Below, piece by piece: positions 1 through 10,300 of a stretch of DNA of 53,781 nt. A program made the position numbers and the translations under genes. This stretch comes from Streptomyces sp. A1277 (lineage in GTDB: Bacteria > Actinomycetota > Actinomycetes > Streptomycetales > Streptomycetaceae), in NCBI RefSeq assembly GCF_004795015.1, contig NZ_SSBI01000057.1:1-53781 (forward strand), given 5' to 3'. Under the pieces are notes generated by a model. It ran no database searches and was not told where the DNA came from. It saw only the letters and a list, made by a program, of their open reading frames with translations. Within the stretch, counting starts at the first letter, position 1, and each line of letters starts with the position of its first letter.

Positions 1-2015
1 GGCTCGCCGTGATCACCGGCAAGCCCGGCACCGGCAAGTCCACGCTCGCCGTGAACCTCGCGCACCGCCTCGCCGAGACGGGGTTCCCCGACGGCCAGCT
101 CTACTGCGACCTGCGCGGCACCGGCACCCCGGCCACCACCCTGGAGGTGCTGGGCCGCTTCCTGCGGGCCCTCGGCATCCCGGGCCAGCTGATCCCGGAC
201 TCGCTGGACGAGCGGGCGGAGATGTACCGGACCCGCCTCGCCTCGCGCCGCCTCCTGGTCGTCCTGGACGACGCCGCCACCGAGAGCCAGGTGCAGCCGC
301 TGCTCCCCGGCAGCCCCGACTGCGCCGTCCTGGTCACCAGCCGGGCCAGGCTGACCGCGCTGCCGGGCGCGCACCGCGTCGAACTGGACGTCCTGGACGA
401 GGAGCGGGCACTGAAGCTGCTGTCCAGGATCATCGGGCCGGAGCGGGTCGAGGGCGAGGCCGCGTCCGCCGAGGCGCTGGTCCGTACGGTCGGACGCTTG
501 CCGCTGGCCCTGCGCATCGTGGCCGCCCGGCTCGCCGCACGCCCCCACTGGACGCTCGCCTCGATGGTGCACAGGCTGGCCAACGAGCGGCACCGGCTGG
601 ACGAGTTGGCGCACGGCGAGATGACGATGCGGGCCAGCCTGTCGCTCACGTACAACGGTCTGGCGCCGGAGGACCGCGGGCTGCTGCGGATGCTGAGCAT
701 GTCCCGGACGACGACGCTGCCCGGCTGGCTGGCCGGCGCCCTGCTGGACGACGACCGCCCCGTACCGTCCGACCTGATGGAACCGCTGGTCGACATGCAG
801 ATGCTGGATGTCGTCGGGGTGGAGCGCAACGGCGGCTACCGGTACCAGTTCCACGAGATCATCCGGGTCTACGCCCGCGAGCAACTGGCCGCCCACGACG
901 CTCCGGAGGAACGGCGGGCCGCGCTCACGCGCATGGCGGGCGGCTGGATGTACCTCGCGCAGGAGGCCCATCGCAAGGTCTACGGCGGCGACTTCACCGT
1001 GCTGCACGGCGATGCACCGCGCTGGGCGCCGCCCCCGTCCTGCACCGAGGAGCTGCTCGCCGATCCGCTGGCCTGGTTCGACGCGGAGCAGGCAGCGCTG
1101 TGCGGGATGGTGGAGCACGCCGCCGACGAGGGCCTGCACGACGTCAGCTGGAACCTGGCGACGACCCTGGTCACCCTGTTCGAGGTGCGGGGCCATTACG
1201 ACCTGTGGGAGCAGACCCACGTACGGGCGCTGGCCGCCGTGCGCAAGGCCGGAAATCTGCGGGGGACCGCCGCCGTCCGCGCCTCGCTCGGCTCGTTGTA
1301 CATGAGCCGCAACGAGTTCGACATGGCGCGCCAGGCGCTGAGTTCGGCGCTCGACGTCTTCCAGGCACTGGACGAGCCGCAGGGCGAGGCGCTGTGCCGC
1401 CGCGACATGGCGCTCATCGCGCGGACGAACGGTGAGGACTACACCGCCCTCGACCTGTACGAACGGTCCCTGGCGGACTTCGACCGGGCCGGAGACGTGG
1501 TGGGCCGGGCGATCGTGCTGACGCAGAGCGCCCACATACGGATGCGCCGGGGCGAGACGGACGCGGCGCAGCTCCAGTTGGACGAGGCGCTGGAGATATA
1601 CGACGGGGTCGGCTACCTGGGAGGCCGGGCGCGGACCCTGCGCAGGGTGGGGCAGCTGCTGCTGGAACGGGGAGAGCTCGATCTCGCGGTGCTGACGTTC
1701 ACGGAGGTCCTGGAGCTGTGCCGGGACTCCGGCGATGTGATCGGTGAGGGGCATCTGCTGCGCGACCTGGGCCATGCGTTCGCGCTGATGGGGCGGCCCG
1801 ACCGGGCCAGGTATTTCTTCGACCGGGCCGTCGCGGCCCGGGAGCAGATCATGGATTTCGGCGGCGGCGCTCTGGCCCGCCTGGACTTGGCCCGACTGCT
1901 GGAGGACGAGCCGGGGCGTTCCCGGGACCTGCTGGGCCCCGCGCTGGAAGTGTTCAGGAGCCGGGGCATGAAGCGTGAACTGGCGGAGACGCGGCGGCTG
2001 CTCGGCACCGGCTGA
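1..2015 (+). CDS. SARP/AfsR-type transcriptional regulator, NB-ARC and TPR part (5' end outside window)
   Basis: The reading frame is open from base 3, so the N-terminal part, where a winged-helix/BTAD DNA-binding region would lie, is cut off by the window edge. The visible 670 residues start inside the ATPase: a Walker A motif (GKPGTGKST) in the first 15 residues, a Walker B-like LLVVLDDA near residue 85, a TSR sensor segment near residue 110 and the NB-ARC GxPLAL motif (GRLPLALRI) near residue 165. From about residue 370 to the end the protein is helical and repeat-like, with paired A/L/Y patterns typical of TPR motifs (for example ARQALSSALDVF and ALDLYERSLADF). This ATPase-TPR layout is that of large AfsR/SARP regulators, cytoplasmic activators of antibiotic clusters. 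Its place at the cluster edge, reading toward it, supports that role. A LuxR-type NB-ARC regulator cannot be excluded without the N terminus. Confidence 0.8.
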   Translation, partial: LAVITGKPGTGKSTLAVNLAHRLAETGFPDGQLYCDLRGTGTPATTLEVLGRFLRALGIPGQLIPDSLDERAEMYRTRLASRRLLVVLDDAATESQVQPLLPGSPDCAVLVTSRARLTALPGAHRVELDVLDEERALKLLSRIIGPERVEGEAASAEALVRTVGRLPLALRIVAARLAARPHWTLASMVHRLANERHRLDELAHGEMTMRASLSLTYNGLAPEDRGLLRMLSMSRTTTLPGWLAGALLDDDRPVPSDLMEPLVDMQMLDVVGVERNGGYRYQFHEIIRVYAREQLAAHDAPEERRAALTRMAGGWMYLAQEAHRKVYGGDFTVLHGDAPRWAPPPSCTEELLADPLAWFDAEQAALCGMVEHAADEGLHDVSWNLATTLVTLFEVRGHYDLWEQTHVRALAAVRKAGNLRGTAAVRASLGSLYMSRNEFDMARQALSSALDVFQALDEPQGEALCRRDMALIARTNGEDYTALDLYERSLADFDRAGDVVGRAIVLTQSAHIRMRRGETDAAQLQLDEALEIYDGVGYLGGRARTLRRVGQLLLERGELDLAVLTFTEVLELCRDSGDVIGEGHLLRDLGHAFALMGRPDRARYFFDRAVAAREQIMDFGGGALARLDLARLLEDEPGRSRDLLGPALEVFRSRGMKRELAETRRLLGTG

Positions 2016-2058
2016 GGTGAGCGGGCGGGCAGCAGCGGCTGGGTTCAGCCGGCTCGGT

Positions 2059-2175
2059 GGCGGCTGAGGTCAGCGGGCGTGGGGGCTGCTGAGATCAGCG
2101 GGCGTGGGAGCTGCTGAGATCAGCGGGCGTGGGGTGTGTTCCGGGGCGGTGGCCCGGGGGCGGGGTGTGTTCCGG
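2059..2175. repeat. 25-bp tandem repeat followed by a second, 31-bp-period repeat
   Basis: Three consecutive 25-bp units (2059-2083, 2084-2108, 2109-2133) share the core CAGCGGGCGTGGG at 2071, 2096 and 2121; units two and three differ at one base. The sequence GGGGTGTGTTCCGG then occurs at 2131 and again at 2162. The block lies between two convergent genes, is G-rich on the top strand and has no convincing coding frame. Confidence 0.75.
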
Positions 2176-2227
2176 TGCCGTATCCCAGGGGCGGGTGCTG
2201 CCCGGGCGGTCAGTCCCAAGAGGTGAT

Positions 2228-2422
2228 TCAGTCCCAGGGGTTGTTCTCGGTGGGGCCGGTGGCGCCGGGGGTGGGGGTGCTGGAGGTCGTGGTCGGCTGG
2301 GTGCCGGTGTCCGACGCGTCGTCGGCCCAGCCCACCTGGACGCCGATGCCGGTGACGATCACGACGGCGGCGGTGGCGAAGGCGGCGCGGAGGGCGTTGC
2401 GGGCGGTGGTGTTCTTCGTCAT
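2228..2422 (-). CDS. small secreted or membrane-attached peptide (64 aa), unknown function
   Basis: The 64-residue product has a basic start (MTKNTTARNALR), a hydrophobic stretch at about residues 13-30 and a polar Thr/Ser/Pro/Gly-rich tail ending in NNPWD. That is the form of a small exported peptide, with possible signal peptidase cleavage near GWA-DD. The ATG at 2422 is preceded by a G-rich stretch that could be a weak ribosome binding site. The gene is divergent from the XRE/NB-ARC regulator at 2759 and convergent with the SARP-type gene. I do not recognise a family. Small exported peptides next to NB-ARC/TPR or XRE regulators can act as signals, but nothing in this sequence shows that here. 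The codon choice and intact frame favour a real gene. Confidence 0.55.
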   Translation of the reverse strand: MTKNTTARNALRAAFATAAVVIVTGIGVQVGWADDASDTGTQPTTTSSTPTPGATGPTENNPWD

Positions 2423-2503
2423 CGGACTGTCCCCTCGTCGGTGTTCCGCTTCCTTGTGGACACCACGTTAGGAATGGCCGGATTCACCGCACCGGTCCCG
2501 GTC

Positions 2504-2647
2504 CTATCCCGCCGCTATCACGGATCCGCGCCTCTATCACCCGCGGCGCCCGCCCGTCCGGCCGGGACGTCCGCCGTCTCCTGTCGCTATCGCGGGACGG
2601 GCCGGCCGGCCCCGGACGGCGTTGGTCCCGCGATGCTCCCCGGATAG
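2504..2647. promoter_or_regulatory. cluster of CTATC-type motifs upstream of the XRE/NB-ARC regulator
   Basis: CTATCNC motifs occur at 2504 (CTATCCC), 2515 (CTATCAC), 2534 (CTATCAC) and 2587 (CTATCGC); an inverted copy (GGATAG) lies at 2642-2647. The first two are 11 bp apart, one helical turn. Direct repeats at 11-bp spacing are typical of SARP binding sites. The motifs lie in the shared upstream region of the small peptide gene and the regulator at 2759. Function is inferred. Confidence 0.4.
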
Positions 2648-2758
2648 GGCGCGTGGGGAGGATTTCGGCCAGAAGCAAGGCACAGAAGCCGTCCCTCCCC
2701 AGCACCCCGGCCGGAATCCGCACCCGGGGCGCCTCTCCCCGACGAGCAGGAGCCTTTC

Positions 2759-4096
2759 ATGACGTTCAGCCACCCCCCGCAGGACACCCCGGCGACCGCC
2801 GCCGCCCCGCTCGGCTCCCTGATACGCGGCCACCGCCTCCGCATCGGCCTGACCCAACGGGAGCTGGCGGACCTCTCCACGATCAGCGTGCGTGCCATCC
2901 GGGACCTGGAGAAGGGGAAGGCCCAGCGGCCGAGAACGGACACGGTGCGGCTGATCGCCGACGCGCTGAGACTCGGCCCCCGGTCGCGTACGGCGCTTGA
3001 GGAGGCCGCCAGACGCGGGCCGAGGGCGGGCGGTGACGTCCGGCGCCTGTCCGTGGAGCTGGCGGCGCCGCCCGTGCCGCTGTACCCGCTGGTCGGCCGG
3101 GAGGCGGAGACCGGTGTGGTCGTGGAGGAGCTGGGTTCGGGCGCCGAGCGGCTGATCACCGTCGTCGGGCTGAGTGGCGTCGGCAAGACCCGGCTCGCCC
3201 TGGAGGCGGCCGCCCGCCTGCACGAGGCCGGGCTGCCCGTGCTGTGGCACTCCGGGGACGGGGCAACCGCCGACTGCCTGCGGGCCGACGAGGACCCGCT
3301 GCCCCGGCTGGCCGACGGCTGCGCCCGCTTCCTGCGCGGCGAAGGGGAGGACGGAGACCTGCTGCCCGAACTGGCGGATGTCCCGGGGGTCATCGGCGCA
3401 GGCGGCACCGTGCTCGTCCTCGACGGCGTGGACACCGGCGGGCTCGACTTCGGCCGGCTGAGCCGTCTGCTGCGCGCGTTCCCGGGCCTGCGCCTGCTGG
3501 TCACCGGGGAGCGGCCGTGGAACGTCCCCGGTGAACGCCTCTTCCTCCTCTCGCCGTTGGAGGCGCCCGCACCGGCCGCCGGGTCCACGGACGCGGCCGC
3601 CGTCCGGTTCTTCCTCAGCCAGCTCCGCCGCGTCCGCCCCGACATCGTGCCCGACGAGCAGGCGCTCGCCGATGTCGCCTGGATCTGCCACCGCCTCGAC
3701 GGCCACCCGGCGGCGCTCGGTGCCGCCGCCTCCTGGCTCACCGTCTGCGACCTGTCCACCCTGCGCAACATCGTCGACTCCGACCCGGCCCCGCTGCTCG
3801 ACCACCTCGCCGGGGGCCAGGACGGCTCCCGCCTCCAGGACCGGGTCCGCCGCACCCTCGCCGCTCTGCCCGCCGCGTACCGGACGCTCGTCGGCGACCT
3901 GTGCCGCGCAGGCGACGGGGAGTTCCTGCTCCAGGACGTCGTCCGGCTCACCGGGCGCACGCTGCCGGAGTGCGGCCGGCTGATCCGCGAGCTGCTGGTC
4001 AGCGGGGTGGTCCGGTCCAGTGCGGACGGTGGGCGCTCGGGGTTCCGCGTCCTGTGCGTGGTGCGCGCGTCGGCCGGTGCCGCGGCTGCCGTCTGA
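2759..4096 (+). CDS. XRE-family HTH regulator with NB-ARC-type ATPase domain
   Basis: The product has 445 residues. An XRE/Cro-type helix-turn-helix lies at about residues 20-75 (LIRGHRLRIGLTQRELAD, then SVRAIRDLEKG). An ATPase domain follows: Walker A VGLSGVGKTRLALEAA near residue 140, Walker B VLVLDGVD near 220, and a GHPAALG motif near 320. There are no clear TPRs. The ATG at 2759 has an AGGAG ribosome binding site about 8 bp upstream. The last residues (VRASAGAAAAV) are low in complexity, so the C terminus may be short compared with relatives. It is the gene immediately before NRPS-1 on the same strand, so it is a likely pathway-specific regulator. The 212 bases from its stop to the NRPS-1 start hold no gene I can support. 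Confidence 0.8.
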   Translation: MTFSHPPQDTPATAAAPLGSLIRGHRLRIGLTQRELADLSTISVRAIRDLEKGKAQRPRTDTVRLIADALRLGPRSRTALEEAARRGPRAGGDVRRLSVELAAPPVPLYPLVGREAETGVVVEELGSGAERLITVVGLSGVGKTRLALEAAARLHEAGLPVLWHSGDGATADCLRADEDPLPRLADGCARFLRGEGEDGDLLPELADVPGVIGAGGTVLVLDGVDTGGLDFGRLSRLLRAFPGLRLLVTGERPWNVPGERLFLLSPLEAPAPAAGSTDAAAVRFFLSQLRRVRPDIVPDEQALADVAWICHRLDGHPAALGAAASWLTVCDLSTLRNIVDSDPAPLLDHLAGGQDGSRLQDRVRRTLAALPAAYRTLVGDLCRAGDGEFLLQDVVRLTGRTLPECGRLIRELLVSGVVRSSADGGRSGFRVLCVVRASAGAAAAV

Positions 4097-4308
4097 CTGC
4101 CGCAGCCCCGCCGAACTGCTGGCCCTACCGCCGGAACAACTGCCGCTCGGCACCCCGCTCCGGCGGTTGTATGGCACTGCCGGCCCGGCACGGACGACCG
4201 GGTGGGGCCGGCCGGTCCGGCCCTCCCGCCCGGCCCGCACCGCCCGCACCTTTCGGCTCCGCGCTTCCAGGACCCGCCCATCCCGCCGCGACCCACACAG
4301 GAGACCCC

Positions 4309-7300
4309 ATGCCGTCCGACGCGACCGTCGCACCCGCTCCGGCCGCCTTCCGGTTGCCGCTCTCGGAGGCCCAGCGCGACATCTGGACGGCCCACACCCT
4401 GGACCCCACCGGCCTGAAGTACAACGTCGCCGAGTGCCGGGACATCCTCGGCCCGGTCGACCCGGAACTGATGGCGGCCGCCTGGCGCCGCCTCGTCGAG
4501 GAAGCGGACGTCATGCGCACCCGCTGCTTCGAGGACGACGGCGAGACCGTGTGGCAGCTGATCGACGCCGAACCGGGCGCCCGTCAACTCCCGTTCACCG
4601 ATGTGAGCGCCGAGGACGACCCGGAGCGCGCGGCCTGGGCCCTGGTGGACGAGGCGGTCGGCACCGCCTTCGATCTGACCCGCGAGTCCCCGGTCCGCTG
4701 CGCGCTGATCAAGCTGGCCGATGACCGGTACTTCTACTTCTACGGTTTCCACCACCTGCTGGTCGACGGCGTGAGCGTGTCGATGCTGCTGAAGCGGCTG
4801 GTCGAGCTGTACGAGACGGCGGTCGCCGGCGAGTCGTGGGGCGATGCGCCGTTCGGCCGGCTGGCCGACCTGCACGCCGAGGACGCCGCCTGGCGCAGCT
4901 CGGAGGGGGCCGCCGCCGAACGGACCGCCTGGCGCGCGCACTTGGCCGGTGCGCCGGAGACACCGCACAGCCTGGTGCGGGGCAACGGCCGGGCGGTCCC
5001 GTCCCGGGGCGCGCTGCCCTTCTCCCGGCGCACAATCCTGGTGCCTGCGGCGGACGCGGACCGGCTGCGTGCCGTCGCGCGTGCGGAGCGGGTTTCCTGG
5101 CCGGTGCTGGTGGTCGCCCTGTTCACGGTGTACCTGCACCGCGTCACCGCTCAGGACGAGCTGATGCTCGCGCTGCCGGTGACGGGCCGGACCACGAAGG
5201 CCGCCCGCAGCACGCCCGGCATGACGTCGAACGTCGTACCGCTGCGGCTGCGGGTGGGCGCCGGGGAGACCCTTCACACGCTGGTGCGTGCGGTGTCCGC
5301 CGAGGTCAAGCACGGCCTGCGCCATCAGCTGACGCGCTACGAGGACCTGCGGCGCGACGCCGGCGCCCTCACCGGCGCCCGCAGGCTGACCGGGCCGGTG
5401 CTCAACATCATGGGCTTCAACGCGGGCATGACGGTGTGCGGCAACCCCACGATCAACCACAACGTGAGCAACGGCCCGGTGGACGACCTCAGCGTCGCGG
5501 TGTACGACCTGGGCGCGGCGGACGGCCTGCGGATCGACTTCGACACCCCGGTCGAGGGGGTCGACGCCGACGCCATCGCCGCCCACCAGGACCGCTTCGC
5601 CGCCTTCCTCACGGCCGCCCTCGCTCCGGCCGATGAGCAGGGGGAGCCGGCCGATCGCAGGGTCGCCGAGCTGGAGGTGCTGTCGGCGGACGAGCGGGAA
5701 CTGCTGCTCGGGGCATGGGCCGGAACGGTGGTCGAGCGGGACGATGTCTCACTGGTGGAGCGGTTCGAGGAGCAGGTCGCCCGCTCGCCGGAGGCCGTCG
5801 CGCTGATCGACGGAGAGCGCCGGTACACGTACGCGGAGCTGAACGCGACCGCCAACCGCTGGGCCAGGCTGCTTCGTTCACGCGGACTGCGCCGGGGCGA
5901 CCTCGCGGGCGTCCTCCTGGAACGTAACGCCTCGTTCGCCGCCGCAGTGATCGCGGTGGTCAAGGCCGGTGCCGGCTACACGCTGCTCGACCCGGACTTC
6001 CCGGACGAGCGTCTGCGTGGCGCCGCCGACGATGCGGGGATCGCGCTGCTCCTCACCGACGACGCCCTCGGGCAGCGCTTGGAGGGCCCCTGGACCGTGG
6101 TGTCCTGCTCCTCGGGGGCCCCGGCCGACGAGTCGGACGCAGACAGCAACCTCGGCCTGCCGCTGGTGGGTGACGATGTGGCGTGCGTGATGTTCACCTC
6201 GGGCTCCACCGGGCGGCCGAAGGGCATCCTGTCCTCGCACCGCAACCTCGTCTCCACCGTCACCGCACAGACCTACGGACAGTTCGGACCCGGCGAGACC
6301 TTCCTCCAGTGCTCACCCGTCTCCTGGGACGCCTTCAGCCTCGAATTCTGGGGCGCCCTCCTCCACGGCGCCACCACCGTCCTCCAGCCCGGACAGAAAC
6401 CCGAACCCGCACTCATCACCGAACTCTCCCAACAGCACCGCGTCACCATGCTCCAACTCTCAGCCAGCCTCTTCAACTACCTCACCGACGAACACCCCGA
6501 CGCCTTCACCACCGTCACCACCGCCTACACCGGCGGCGAAACCGCCTCCCCCACCCACATCCACCAACTCCACCAAACCTCACCCCACACCACCGTCATC
6601 AACGGCTACGGCCCCGCCGAATCCATGGGCTTCACCACCACCCACACCATCACCCCCACCCCCCAACCCCACACCACCATCCCCATCGGATCACCCCTCA
6701 CCAACAAAGCCGCCTACATCCTCGACACCACCCTCCAACCCACCCCACCCGGCACCACCGGCCACCTCTACCTCACCGGCCACGGCCTCGCACACGGCTA
6801 CCTCAACCGACCCGACCTCACCGCCACCCACTTCATCCCCAACCCCTACGGACCCCCCGGCACCCGCCTCTACCACACCGGCGACCTCGCCCACTTCGAC
6901 CAACACGGCCACCTCCACTACGACGGCCGCGCCGACACCCAACTCAAAATCCGCGGCTTCCGCATCGAACCCAACGAGGTCGAGACCGCCCTCCTCACCC
7001 ACCCCCACATCACCCAGGCCACCATCACCACACACCACGACGAGCTGTCCGCCTACGTCGTCATCGACACCGGCACGGTCACCGTGGAAGACATCCGCCG
7101 CCACCTCACCGACCGGCTCCCCGACCACATGGTCCCCGCCCACCTCACCCCGCTCGACCGGCTGCCCCTCACGCCGAACGGAAAGATCGACAAGCGGGCT
7201 CTCCCCGAGCCGGCCGCAGCGGTGAGCGCGGCGCGTGCGCCGCAGACCCCGCTCGAAGAGGTCACGGTCGCCCTCTTCGGCCGGGTGCTGGGCACCTCGG

Positions 7301-10300
7301 ACCCGGTGGGCGTGGACGACAGCTTCTTCGCCCACGGCGGTCACTCGCTCCTTGCGGCCCGCCTCACCAACCACATCGCCGATGTCCTGGGGCTGCGGCT
7401 CACCATCCGGGATGTGTTCCAGCACCCCACCCCCGCACGCCTCGCCCAGCACATCAGCACCCTCAAGGGCCGGCCCGCGCTCCCGCCCCTCGTCGCAGGT
7501 GCATGGACCGGTGAAGACAACGCTCCCGTCTCCTTCGCTCAGCGCCGACTGTGGCTGCTGGCCGAACTGGACGGCGGGAGCGCCGCCTACAACGTCCCGA
7601 TGGCCGTACGCCTGGCGGGCCCGCTGGACGTCGATGCCCTGGAGACCGCGCTCAACGACGTGGTCGAGCGGCACGCTCCCCTGCGGACCGTGTTCGCGAC
7701 GGTCGACGGCGAACCGCGCCAGCACGTCCTCCCGGCAGCACGAGCCCGTGTGGCCATCGAGCGCCGCATGGTGACCGCCGACGCGCTGGACGAGGCCATG
7801 ACCGGGGCAGCCCGTCACGTCTTCGACCTCGGGAGCGAACGCCCGCTCAGGGCATCGCTGTTCGAGGTCAGCGACGGCTCATGGGTGTTCTTCCTCCTGC
7901 TGCACCACATCGCGACGGACGGCCGGTCAACCGGCGTGTTCTTCGACGACCTCTCACGGGCCTACGAGGCACGCATCGCGGGCGCTGAAGGCCAGGTGCT
8001 GGAGCCGCTGCCGGTGCAGTACGCGGACTACGCGGTATGGCAGCAGCGGGTGCTGGGGGCGGCCGATGACGCGGACAGTGTGCTGGCACAGGAGCTGGCC
8101 TTCTGGCACAAGACCCTGGAGAGGCTGCCCGAGGAACACGCGCTGAACCTCGACCGCCCCCGCCCCGCACGCGCCTCGCATCGCGGTGGGCAGATCGGCG
8201 TCGAGCTGGGGCAGGGCCTCTTCGAGCAGGTCAGCGCGCTGGCCCGTGCCGAGGGGTGCACCCCGTTCATGGTCGTGCACGCGGCACTCGCCGCCGCCCT
8301 CACCAGGCTCGGTGCCGGTACCGACCTGGCCATCGGCTCCCCCGTCGCCGGCCGCACCGACGAAGCACTCCGCGACCTCGTCGGCTTCTTCGTCAACACC
8401 CTCGTCCTGCGCACCCACACCGACGGCAACCCCACCTTCCGCGAACTCCTCGAACACGTCCGCACCACCGACCTCGACGCCTTCGCCCACCAGGACGCAC
8501 CCTTCGACCTCGTCCTCGACACCCTCAACCCCACCCGCACCCTCTCCCGCCACCCCCTCTTCCAGATCTGCCTCACCCTGGACGCAGGAGAGACACCGGT
8601 GCTGAACCTGGGCGATGCCCGGGCCACCGGAATCCCCGAAGTCACGAGTGGTGCGGCCAAGTTCGACCTGGAGTTCCTGCTCCGCTCGGACGACGGCCAG
8701 GGCCTGCGCGGAACGGTCCTCTTCGCGGAGGACCTGTTCGACCGCTCCACCGTCCAGCGGATGGTCGCCGTGCTCGGCAAGGTACTGCGCCAGGCCCTGG
8801 CCGATCCCGAGCTGCGCCTCGGGGAGCTGGACGTGCTGTCGGACACCGAGCGGGAACTGCTGCTCGGACCGTGGGCCGGGTCCGTGGCCGACATCGGCGA
8901 TGCCTCGCTGGTCGAGCGGTTCGAGGAGCAGGTCGCCCGCTCGCCGGAGGCCGTCGCGCTGATCGACGGGGAGCGCCGGTACACGTACGCGGAGCTGAAC
9001 GCGACCGCCAACCGCTGGGCCCGGCACCTTCGGGCGCGGGGGCTGGGGCGGGGCGACCTCGCGGGGATCCTGCTCGAGCGCGATGTCAGCTTTGCCGCCG
9101 CGCTGATCGCCGTCCTCAAGACCGGCGCCGCGCACGTACTCCTGGACCCCGACTTCCCCGACGAACGGCTCCACTCCGCGGCCGGCGAGGCCGGGATCAG
9201 CCACCTCGTCACCCGCCCGGGACTCGCCGACCGCCTCGAAGGCGCCTGGTCCACGTGCGTCGAGGGCCCGGACGAGGTTTCCGCCTACGCGCCGGACAAC
9301 CTCGGCCTGCCGATCGAGGGCAACGATGTGGCGTGCGTGATGTTCACCTCGGGCTCCACCGGGCGGCCGAAGGGCATCCTGTCCTCGCACCGCAACCTCG
9401 TCTCCACCGTCACCGCACAGACCTACGGACAGTTCGGACCCGGCGAGACCTTCCTCCAGTGCTCACCCGTCTCCTGGGACGCCTTCAGCCTCGAATTCTG
9501 GGGCGCCCTCCTCCACGGCGCCACCACCGTCCTCCAGCCCGGACAGAAACCCGAACCCGCACTCATCACCGAACTCTCCCAACAGCACCGCGTCACCATG
9601 CTCCAACTCTCAGCCAGCCTCTTCAACTACCTCACCGACGAACACCCCGACGCCTTCACCACCGTCACCACCGCCTACACCGGCGGCGAAACCGCCTCCC
9701 CCACCCACATCCACCAACTCCACCAAACCTCACCCCACACCACCGTCATCAACGGCTACGGCCCCGCCGAATCCATGGGCTTCACCACCACCCACACCAT
9801 CACCCCCACCCCCCAACCCCACACCACCATCCCCATCGGATCACCCCTCACCAACAAAGCCGCCTACATCCTCGACACCACCCTCCAACCCACCCCACCC
9901 GGCACCACCGGCCACCTCTACCTCACCGGCCACGGCCTCGCACACGGCTACCTCAACCGACCCGACCTCACCGCCACCCACTTCATCCCCAACCCCTACG
10001 GACCCCCCGGCACCCGCCTCTACCACACCGGCGACCTCGCCCACTTCGACCAACACGGCCACCTCCACTACGACGGCCGCGCCGACACCCAACTCAAAAT
10101 CCGCGGCTTCCGCATCGAACCCAACGAGGTCGAGACCGCCCTCCTCACCCACCCCCACATCACCCAGGCCGTCGTCACCACCCACCGTGACCAGCTCTCC
10201 GCCCACGTGGTCGCCAGTACCGACACATTGGCCATGGAGGATGTCCGCCGCCACCTCACCGCACGGCTGCCCGAACACCTCGTCCCCACCTATCTCACGC

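Noticed and set aside
4020..4308. Possible frameshifted C-terminal extension of the XRE/NB-ARC regulator (reading SPAELLALPPEQLPLG in another frame)
   Set aside because: The alternative frame looks briefly coding-like but has no stop until 4724, deep inside NRPS-1, so it would overlap a well-supported gene. I keep the stop at 4096.
3901..4308. Upstream extension of the NRPS-1 frame
   Set aside because: It overlaps the XRE gene and is Arg/Pro/Ala-rich without motifs. The ATG at 4309 with AGGAG is clearly better.
6601..6960. CAC/ACC-rich stretches as microsatellite or CRISPR-like repeats
   Set aside because: The frame encodes a normal A domain with all motifs. The repetitiveness comes from C-ending His, Thr and Pro codons, with no regular repeat-spacer pattern.
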